This document shows, piece by piece, positions 54,645 through 64,000 of a DNA stretch of 64,000 nt. The position numbers and the translations under genes were made by a program. The notes beneath the pieces were generated by a model. It was not told the origin of the DNA and searched no databases. It saw nothing but the letters and a program-made list of their open reading frames with translations. Source of the stretch: Henckelia pumila (Eukaryota; Streptophyta; Magnoliopsida; Lamiales; Gesneriaceae); NCBI RefSeq assembly GCF_033568475.1, contig NC_133123.1, positions 158,487,753 through 158,551,752 on the forward strand, in the 5' to 3' direction. How positions within the stretch are numbered: position 1 is the stretch's first letter; every line of letters begins with the position of its first letter.

Positions 54645-57600
54645 ATTTTGGTACAATTGATGATAAGATATGATCTTATGAAAGGATAAGATAAAATTTG
54701 ATTTTATCTTTTTAATTATGATGTCATTGCATGTTATCCAATGAATTAATTATTGGATAAAAGGATGATCGATTGCAATGACCAATATTATAGGTGTATG
54801 TTAGGTTGTTTACATTTGGTTTTATTGTTGTTGGGTTTTATTAATGGGCTTGGTTTATGGCCCAATTTGAATTGTCATTTGTAATAAAAAGTGGGTCTGG
54901 TTTATGGCCTGTTCCCACCCTTAAATATGTATCCCCTGCTTGTCATCGAAATTTATTGTAAATTTATTAGACGTAGTGAGAGATAAAGATTTGAAGACAA
55001 TGGTGGGCCCAGCAGACAATAAAGATCGAAGAAATGTAAATTGGAAGCTCAATGTAATAGGATTACATTGCATACCTGCATATCACCTAGGATTGGACTT
55101 AGACTCGTGATTGGCAACCACGGGTCGATTAGTTATTGGGGTCGATCATCCTTTAAATAATATATGATATTATTGTTGTATACATGTTTAGACTAAATTG
55201 TATGAATCCCGCAAGCATACAAATATTAAATGATGAGACAATTTTCAAAATTAAAAATCCCTCATTTTAAATATGATTTAAAATTGATATCAAGATAAAT
55301 AAAGGGAATTTAAATATTGTTTAAATGTTCCTACCTTCCATCAACGATCAATGTATGAGATGCTACCCGCGGGCACGGTCCGGCTCATATTATTGGGAGG
55401 GCCCGTTCGTCGAAAAGCTGTACATTGGATCGACACAAGTTGTAAGTTGGGTGGAACTCCCATGAGATTGGCTCATATTATTGGGGATCCACATGGCGAC
55501 CGTCCATCATAACTTAATATTGATGGGTTATCTTGACATGTCACAATAAACGGCATCATATTATAGGGCCCTTATTGGACATGAGGTAAAAACATGGGGA
55601 TTGCTTTGGAAGCAATTGGGCTCTACCTTTTGAAAATTATGGTTGGTTGATATTATTCGGGACTATAGTTTGCCAATTGGACTCCATGTTCCCACTAAGG
55701 AAACAAGTTTCCCGTTTTCACTAGAGGGTAGTGAAATCGTTAAAATAGTGGGAGTGAAATTCATAAAATTAAATCTCACCATATTTTATGTCTTAGTAAA
55801 TTAATTAAACAATCACTGATTATTGTCTGTTTCTTTTCAGTATTTCATTACAATGAATTCGCGAAATCCACTATACTCAATTCTCGAACAAAACAAATTG
55901 ACTGGCGCAAACTATACGGAATGGTTCCGTAAATTAAAGATTGTTCTAAACTCGGAGAAAATTTTCTACGTGTTAGAAAAAAATCCTCCAAAGGAAGCAC
56001 CGACTAATATAAGTCTGGAAGAATTGGCAAAACTTGATCAATGGTGGGACCATGATATCAAGGCTAAATGCTATATGCAAGCTTCAATGTCTGATGAACT
56101 CCAGAGGCGATTTGAGGATGCCGTGAATGCTGCTGACATACACATGCACCTCAAGGAACTTTTTGGAGCTTAGTCAAGGTCGGAGAGGTATGCCACCGTC
56201 AAAGAGCTCATGACATGCCGCATGCGAGATGGGACTTCGGTCCGTGAGCATGGGGTACACATGATTGGGCTCATTGAAAAGTTGGTAACACTCGATTTGA
56301 CATTGGAGCATGAACTAAACGCGGACTTGTTACTTCTTTCTCTTCCTTCGTCGTTTGACGAATTTGTGGTGACCTTCAATATGAACAAGATAGAGGCCAC
56401 CCTTGAAGAGATGGTCAATATGCTTGTGTCTTATGAGGCCACATTAAAGAAGAAAAAACCGGTAATCTTGGTTGGCTCCTCTTCTTACTCCAAGAAGGGG
56501 CCAAGTGGAAAGAGTAAGAAACGTTCAGCCCCACCCAAGAAAATTGTACCACATAAGAAGGGCAAGACAAAATCTTCAAACGTGAACATATCTGGAGATG
56601 TTTGCCATCACTGCAAGAAACCCGATCATTGGAAACGTAACTGCAAGGAATACCTCGAGCAGTTACGAACGGCAAAGGGTATGTTTTACATTGAAATAAA
56701 TGTTTCACTTAATACTACTTCTTGGGTATTGGATACCGGATGTGGATCTCACATTTGCAATGATTTGCAGGTGATGACAAGAAGTCGTAAGCTTAAGATG
56801 GGTGAGACCCAGCTGAGGCTCGAAAATGGTTCCAGAGTTGAAGCCAAAGCAGTGGGAGGCGTTTATTTAGTTTTGCAGAACAATTTTAAGTTATTTTTGA
56901 GAGATGTTTTATTTGTGCCAGATTTAGTTAAAAAAATTATTATGCTTGATAGAGTTGGTTTTTCTTGTAATTTTGTAAATGAGATTTGCAATATTTACAA
57001 GAATGAATGTTTGATTGGAAATGGACAACTTGAAAACGATCTATATAACTTAAAATTAAAAGACGTTCCAATTAATTATGTTAATAAACCGGTAACAACA
57101 AATAAAAGGAAAAACGATAGTCAAAAACCGGCAAACCTTTGGCATGCTAGGCTAGGTCATATTTCCTCAAGGAGGATGAACAAGCTAGTGGGAGAGGGCA
57201 TGTATGATATGTCTGATATTAACTCTCTACCTACTTGTGAGTCCTGCCTAAAAGGAAAAATGACTAAATATCCTTTCAAAAGGAAACCTGAGCGTAGTCA
57301 AAATCTGTTGGATTTGATCCATACAGATGTTTGCGGACCATTTAGTATCGGTACTAAATTTGGTCACACCTACTTTATTACCTTTACTGATGATTATTCT
57401 AGGTATGAGTATTTATAATGAAATATAAGTCTGAATCATTTGAAAAGTTCAAAGAATTCAAGGCTGAAGTAGAAAACAAATAAGGTAGAAGTATTAAAGC
57501 ACTTCGATCGGATCGAGGTGGAGAATACTTAAGTACCGAGTTTTTGAGCTATCTAAAAGAGAATGAGATTCTCTCTCAGTGGACTCCTCCTATGACACCT

Positions 57601-59767
57601 CAGCTGAATGGTGTCTCGGAGCGTCGCAATCGAACTTTGTTGGACATGGTTCGATCTATGATGAGCTTCACTGAGCTCCCTCCTTCGTTTTGGGGCTATG
57701 CACTTGAAACGACGGTGTTGTTGTTGAACAATGTTCACACCAAATCAGTGAATAAAACTCCATATGAGTTATGGAATGACAAAGCTCCTAAGTATTCGTA
57801 CTTGAGGATTTGAGGATGTCCTGCTTACGTGAAGTAGACAGTGGGAGATAAGTTGGATAGTCAATCCACCTTATGTTATTTTGTAGGATATCCGAAAAAT
57901 TCAATCGGATATTATTTCTATCATCCTACTGAAACAAAAGTGTTTGTTTCGAGGAATGCCACCTTCATGGAGAAGGAGTTTTTATTAGATAAGAAAGACA
58001 AGATGATGGAACTCGAAGAAATTCGAGAAGAACCTGAGATACAAAATAACGATCCCACACCTCAAGAACCTTCAGTGGACACGCCTACATCTAGGAGATC
58101 CGAGAGGACTTCTAGACCTCCTATTCGATATGGTCTTCTTCTTGAAGGGGATCAAAGTGAACCCGACATTGGATGTGATCCAAGAAACTTCAAGGAAGCA
58201 ATTTCTGATGCGGATTCAAATTTATGGCTTGATGCTATGCAGTCGAAAATAGACTCGATGCATACAAACCAAGTTTGGTCTTTAGTAGATCCTCTCGATG
58301 GAATTGTTCCAATAGGGTGTAAATGGATCTACAAGAGAAAACTTGGGCCTGATGGCAAGGTACTAACCTACAAGGCACGATTGGTAGCAAAAGGTTATAC
58401 TCAAAGACAATGAGTGACTATGATGAAACCTTTTCACCAGTCGCAATGTTCAAGTCCATAAAAATCCTTATTGCCATAGCAGCATGGTATGATTATGAGA
58501 TATGACAAATGGATGTGAAGACTGCATTTCTTAATGGAAACATTAAGGAAGAAATCTATATGATGCAGCCCGAGGGATTCACATCCATGGAAAGCGAGCA
58601 TAAGGTATGCAAGCTTCAGAGATCAATTTATGGTCTCAAACAAGCATCAAGAAGTTGGAACCAGAAATTTGATGAAACAATAAAGAACTTTGGTTTCATC
58701 AAAAACCCGAAGGAACCGTGCGTGTACAAGAAAGTAGTTAAGGATGCGGTGACGTTCTTAGAACTTTATGTTGATGACATCCTACTCATTGGGAATGACG
58801 TAGGGATGTTGCAGTCAACAAAGATATGGTTATCAGGTAGATTCTCGATGAAGGATTTGGGTGAGGCCTCCTATATTATAGGGATACAGATCTATAGAGA
58901 TAGATCTAAGAGAATGATAGGACTCACTCAAGCAACCTACATCGACACCATATTGAAAAAATTTTCTATGGATGAGTCCAAGAGAGGACATCTACCTATG
59001 TGTCATAGAGTTTCTCTATCCAAGTCTATGTGTCCCAAGACTGACGAAGAGATAGAGAAAATGACACATATACCATATGCGTCAGCCATAGATAGTATTA
59101 TGTATGGGATGATATCTACCAGACCGGATGTAGCCTTTGCTCTGAGTGTCACGAGCAGATATCAGGCCAACCCCGGTCAAATGCATTGGAAAGCCGTGAA
59201 GGATATTCTTAAGTACTTGAGAAGGACTAAAAATATATTCATGGTTTATGGAGGAAGAGAATTGAAATTGGAAGGCTATACCGACTCTAGCTTCCAAAGC
59301 GACGTGGATAACTCGAAGTCAACCTCTGAATTTGTATTCATGCTCAATGTCGGTGCTGTCTCTTGGAAGAGTTCCAATCAGGACACCACAGAGGATTCCA
59401 CCACTGAGGCAGAATACATTGCAGCATCAGCTGCTGCTAAAGAGGCTATTTGGATGTGGAATTTCGTCCAAGAGTTGGGCTTAATTCCTGAAGCTGTTGG
59501 TCCAGTTCCGGTGTACTGCGACAACACTGGTGCCATTGCTCAGGCAAAGGAACCAAGGTCTCATCAAAGATCCAAACACGTACTGAGGAAATACCACATC
59601 ATCCGGGATATTGTGGAAATATGAGACATCACTATCGAGAGAGTGGCCTCTACAGACAATATCGCTGATCCACTTACTAAGCCCTTGCCAGGACCATTGT
59701 TTGACAAACATCGCAAAACAATGAGATTACGTAGTATGACTAGTTGGCTTTAGGGCAAGTGGGAGAT
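54645..59767 (+). mobile_element. Internal region of a decayed Copia element lacking an adjacent 5' LTR and PBS
   Basis: It begins at the junction with the LTR remnant at 54644/54645. A non-coding leader to 55852 is followed by gag-pol, a polypurine tract GGGCAAGTGGGAGA (59753-59766), then the 3' LTR at 59768. No tRNA primer site is recognisable at the left end, and the sequence upstream is LINE/Gypsy material, so the 5' end has been lost by rearrangement. Confidence 0.75.
55853..59753 (+). pseudogene. Copia gag-pol, many stops and frameshifts
   Basis: ATG at 55853 (MNSRNPLYSILEQNKLTGAN) opens a UBN2-type Gag. A TAG at 56171 interrupts it, and the same frame continues with VKELMTCRMRDGTSV and the zinc knuckle CHHCKKPDHWKRNC. 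Protease WVLDTGCGSHICN; integrase HARLGHISSRRM...[81 protein letters not shown], catalytic YVDDILLIGND; RNase H GYTDSSFQSD, STTEAEYIAA, YCDNTGAIA. Stops or frame changes near 57418, 57483, 57813, 57836, 58413 and 59624. This is the most decayed of the three LTR elements. Confidence 0.88.
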
Positions 59768-61663
59768 TGAAAGAGTGGGTGCCCGGTTAGCCAACTTGTG
59801 GCTAAGGGCTTTTATGACTCTATGTATAAACAATCTTTGTTTAATATAATTTACATTAATTAATGACATTTTCTTTATCTTTTTTCATATTGTTATATTG
59901 TGATATACTATTGTTGTTTTGATAAAGACCTTGAATATACTATAGTGTAAGTAAGATGAGATAGTGAATAAAGAGAGATCACTATTATGAAACACATCTT
60001 ATAGTCACTGTATATTCTAAACAGTTCCTAGTCAATTGAGCCGTCCGCTAATAAGGATAAGGATCGCTCGAGATTGAGACTAGCATTTGTGATGCCAAGT
60101 ACCACGTTTCATTGGTAGTGGACATGGAGATGTTCAAAACATGCAAATGGATATTCATATGATGAATGATCGAACTACCTTATTCGGACTTTCCAAGTGG
60201 TTATTATTATTTGAGTGGATAAGTCCGCGGTTTTGGTTGTACACCATTAGTCCTTACTACTTGAAACATCATTGAGACTCTATATGCTAGTACTGTATTT
60301 TGACTCGTTTACCGACTCTATGGGGGTCATCAGGTGTCGGGATTGGGTACAGTTATGACACATATAGGAGTTGATGCTTTGTTGTCAAGGATTCACCACA
60401 CGCTTGCGAGTGTGGATATTCTATGCGATCTGAGGAGATATTAGTGTGACAAATCTCTGGCCAGAGTACTCGATGTGATTTAGGTTACTTGGTTTCCTAG
60501 TAGCACATGCGATGTCACTATTTGATCTTCAATATGCATTGCATAGTTATCGAATCTCGAACGACTCTCGATGTACCAATGGTTGTTGATTCGATCGGGA
60601 TATATGGATGAAGGGACTGTACTGTACGCTAACCAAAACTTACTGGTTCTTGCAGACACTATCAGTGATACCTAGGGAATCATGGGGCGATGTTGCTAGA
60701 CGCTCTTACCATGATTCGTTGGGTAAGTCGGAAATCGTTGTTCCGAGTCACAAGGAGTTGTGAGCCCACAGCTAGCTGTATCCCTGAACCATTGAGGGTC
60801 ACACAAGTAATGAATTACTAAACTCCGTTGAGATAGTTAAATTTAAAGAGTTAAATTTAATGAAAGAGAAGTTGTACTTCTTAACTAAAGAGAGTGAAAT
60901 TTCTTAAAATGACATAGAGATGGACATTTTTGGAAATCACTGAATTCGGATTTAGAAAAATTATCTTGACTTTAAAAGGTGCAGAAATGGTTTCTGTGCA
61001 CATTGGTGAAATCGGTTTATCAATCGGAGTCATGATGAATTTTATATTAATTTCTATAATAACGGGCTTGGCTTGTTGGGCTTAAGTTATGGATTGTGGG
61101 CCCTAAGGAGTTAGTGTTCTAATACAATTATAACTTAATCCAGTCTAGAAATTATATATATATATATGTGTAGGTTTCGAAAATAATAACTTTTAATCAA
61201 GCAATTTTCGAAAATTACACTCTATATTTTCTTAGGGAAATTTCGAATTCCTCTTGTCCCTTTTGAGAAAATTCAGTCTGTGATTTTTCTGAAAAATTAC
61301 ATTCTGAATTGACAGATCAAATCTGTTTATTCTCTACGATAAACATCTGATTGATTTCTAGTGCAATCAATCAGAGGGTTTCTGTTTTCTATTCGTGGAC
61401 CTAATTCCGGAGATTGATCGATCGAGTTATCGGTTCCCGAGATTTACAACAAGAGCAGATTAAATCTGTTGGAGTTCATAATCAAGCCTTAGTTTGAAGA
61501 GGTAAAAATATTTAATTGTGATTTTTATTTTTACTTGCAAGATTTTAATCGTTTGGATTTGATACCCACGATATGGAATCATTCCATATCGAAAAATAAA
61601 ATTTTTAAACTTCCGCTGCTCCGGGTATCGCATCCGTGTGATCAGAGAACGCGTGTTTCAACA
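59768..61663 (+). repeat. Copia 3' LTR (1896 bp), second copy
   Basis: Preceded by a polypurine tract and so in place as the 3' LTR of the decayed Copia. It ends GTTTCAACA followed by GCTAT (61664-61668), the same TSD as around the solo LTR. 49 bp longer than the solo copy because of one indel. Confidence 0.9.
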
Positions 61664-61668
61664 GCTAT

Positions 61669-61965
61669 GTTTTGTTTTAGAATCCCTATATCGATTTTCG
61701 AGGAAATAGAACGTGTTGTTTCTAATTTTTTGTGGGGAATGTAAGGTGATCGTAGACGTATGCATTGGTCATCCTGGAAAACTCTTTGCAAACATAAATG
61801 TATGGGTGGGATGGGTTTTATGCATTTGGTGTCTTTTAATAAGGCACTTTTGGCAAAGCAAATTTGGAGAATTATTACCATTTCGTTCTTAAAGCTAGAT
61901 ATTTTCGACATCAAGACATCATGTCTTCTTCAATTGGATCCAATCTGTGGGGACCCGGGTTGCTA
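61669..61965 (+). pseudogene. LINE ORF2, segment 3 (copy B)
   Basis: A second copy of 53738-54030: FCFRIPISIFEEIERVVSNFLWGM, then a stop at 61741 not present in copy A, then MHWSSWKTLCKHKCMGGMGF. A handful of substitutions separate the copies, so the duplication is recent relative to the LINE's decay. Confidence 0.8.
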
Positions 61966-63940
61966 ATCAAATCATATAGGGCGATTAGTAACTAAAAATA
62001 GTTAATTTGCAAAACCGAACAATTGGCGACGCAAAACCTAACATTTGGCGACGCAAAAGCACGTCGCAAAAAGATCAACAATTTTTTTTTAGAACCAAAG
62101 TGGCTCGCTCGAGCGAGCCTCACCTCTCGCTCGAGCGAGCGCCGCTCGGGTCTAGGACCCCTTGGCTCACTCGAGCGAGCTAAGCTCTGTCCGGCTGCTC
62201 AAAATTTGACTTTTTGCTGTCAAATAGAAGTTTGGGATGCCTCAGCTCTTCTAATAACACCATACATGAATAAGAGAAGATAATAACATCAAAACACAAC
62301 TCAACATGTATATCTAATCTTACATAATCAAAGACATGTTCTTTACAAACATAATATGAAGGCTAACAAGTACTTGACAACATCATACAAAGTTCTTGTA
62401 TCATTCTACCATGTTTCAACAACTCAAAGTACAAGTTGTTCTGCTAAAATACAAATTGTTCTGCTAAAACCCGAGTCCTCACATGCTAAGACTCTCTCTC
62501 GAGCCATCCCTGTCACTTCTGACCAGCTCCTGCCCCACCTATTGCCATGCACACATACAAAACAAAGCAATAGCCGGATACCTCCGGTGAGAATAAAATC
62601 CCAGTATAAACAACATAATGCGCGAGATAATAAACGTGAATGCAATGCATATGACAAAAGAGGCTATCAAGCTGATATCAATAGGATATAAGTTCTTGGG
62701 ATCCCGAGGAAATAAAATCGTCAACAAACACCAACTCATCCAATCGAGGTGAAGTTAAATACTTTATTTCCTCTGACTTTGGTGCAACTATAGTGAGTCT
62801 TCTGGCTCTGGAAGTAAGTCTACATTCCGTGCCACTCAACTACAATCCGCCAAACGTCATATGCACTCTAGGCTTTTCAACCCTCTGTGCTTATCAGGCT
62901 GGAGTTCAAGATGAATGTAACATGGTCTGTATGCATTAAGTGCTATAAAACACCTTGAACATGTACTTAAATAAGCAAGAAAAACAATCAAATCATTTAA
63001 TCACATAAAACACATAATCAACCAAGTATGTGATTAACAAGGGAATACTCGAAACAATAGCTATTTCGAGCGTTCTATCCCATCTGGATTAGCTGTCATT
63101 TATACCTTTCGCTGTCGAGTCTGAAAATACTTCAAATCTGAAAATAAAATCAACAACAACATATAAAAATCTGCTCAGCTTCTCAACTTCATTTCAAGTA
63201 CAAATGCTAGCAAACCTTGCTTCACTCCTTCTTGGTTCGAATCGAAGATCTCGAGTTCGGAAAACGTCAATACAAAGCTGAAATGACATATAAAGTAGCT
63301 ACCAAGATCAGAATACAACTCAAACCATGCTTCTTTCAAACCATAATAGCAAAATGTTGCCATTTTGTAAATCGACGGCGTAACGGCTAAAAACCGGCAA
63401 CCGAATCAATATCACAATCAATCCAACAAGCAATATAACTCATAATCTCTAACATATCATCTCAATAACATCAAAATCAGTAACATTTAGACATGGTAGT
63501 GTTCGACTTGTTCTTTCCAAATTCATATAAAATCCGAACGACAGTCTTTTTCCGAACCGTCTGCGAATACATAACCGGTACTAGCTCCATCACATATATA
63601 TTCAAAAAGAATATCAACCCATCTTCAACATAAAAATAAAGTATGAGAAATCTCAATAAAATTTGTACCAAAACGAAGGTCTCGGAGCAGTGATCGCAGA
63701 TATATATTTATCTGGAATTTCTGATGGCCGGATCGCAAGTTATCGGAGCTTTTACGGGATGAAAATGGCGTGAACACAAGGCTGAACGTAATCTCCCTTT
63801 CTTTCTGCTGATATAAACCTGTAAATGGAGAAAATCAAGTGGGTTTAAAGATATATATTAGCCAAATTGCAGTTTAGTCCCTGAACTTTTGGCTATTTGC
63901 AATTCAGTCCCCGGAAAAGCGAGTTAATTCAATTTCAATC
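61966..63940. repeat. Gypsy-type LTR remnant (copy B) and its continuation
   Basis: 62100-62180 repeats the GCTCGCTCGAGCGAGC array. From 62572 the sequence continues beyond the duplicated block (AGCCGGATACCTCCGGTGAG and on), with composition like the LTR at 42672, and reaches 63860-63930 with TTTAGTCCCTGAACTTTTGG, a word often seen in plant Gypsy LTRs. Low confidence on the far limit; no ORF supported. No TSD or internal region lies inside the window. Confidence 0.45.
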
Positions 63941-64000
63941 CTTATTCATTTAAGAATATTAGAATTTAATTCTAAACTCTAAATATTCCCAAATTAAATA

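Noticed and set aside
54645..55852. This leader as an independent LTR of another element
   Set aside because: No TG...CA-bounded copy or second instance in the window, and it runs straight into the gag start.

Overview
This is a stretch of a flowering-plant nuclear genome, almost certainly a eudicot. It has intron-split genes with short GT-AG introns, AT-rich intergenic DNA, and many nested Copia, Gypsy, LINE and MITE-type elements. The retroelement style recalls asterids/Lamiales to me, but that is recollection and not shown by the sequence.

Genes (1-22.4 kb, all on the minus strand). The left edge cuts a calcium-dependent protein kinase gene, of which only the myristoylated N-terminus is present (1-146, CPK10-like). 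After 3.5 kb of AT-rich DNA comes a nine-exon gene for the Brix-domain ribosome biogenesis factor RPF1 (3824-7079). Next is a complete twenty-exon DICER-LIKE 1 gene (9324-22355; 1827 aa deduced), the nuclear RNase III that makes plant microRNAs. Every exon joins in frame and all RNase III, helicase, PAZ and dsRBD hallmarks are visible. Intron 8 carries an antisense 5'-truncated LINE with a 12-bp target duplication, intron 11 carries a MITE-like block, and the miR162-type site is assembled across the exon 12/13 junction.

Young Copia element (23085-34368, plus strand). This is an 11.3-kb SIRE/Maximus-like element whose two 1344-bp LTRs look identical. It has a perfect 5-bp TSD (ATATA), an initiator-Met PBS, gag, an in-frame amber codon before pol, and a third 921-codon ORF of unknown function between pol and the 3' LTR. 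Its 5' LTR lies about 0.73 kb upstream of the DCL1 start codon, pointing away from it.

AT-rich repeat desert (34.4-41.7 kb). No gene is visible. The region holds a long foldback element, a small non-autonomous Helitron with textbook ends, two MITE-type elements (one with an 8-bp TSD), and tRNA-like SINE candidates.

Nested retroelement cluster (41.77-64 kb). A degenerate plus-strand LINE (endonuclease and reverse transcriptase) was hit twice. One insertion is an 8.0-kb minus-strand Gypsy chromovirus (42672-50678, TSD AGATA), which itself carries a 735-bp hAT-type element in gag (TSD ACAGTGAT). The other is a Copia element now present as a solo LTR (51886-53732, TSD GCTAT). The block LTR + LINE stub + Gypsy-LTR remnant occurs a second time about 7.9 kb further on (59768-62571), after a decayed Copia gag-pol region, so this part is a rearranged tandem duplication. 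The right edge is Gypsy-LTR-like sequence.

How it fits together: the host genes are unrelated housekeeping or regulatory genes and form no operon-like unit. The rest is a layered insertion record whose relative order can be read from TSDs and LTR divergence.
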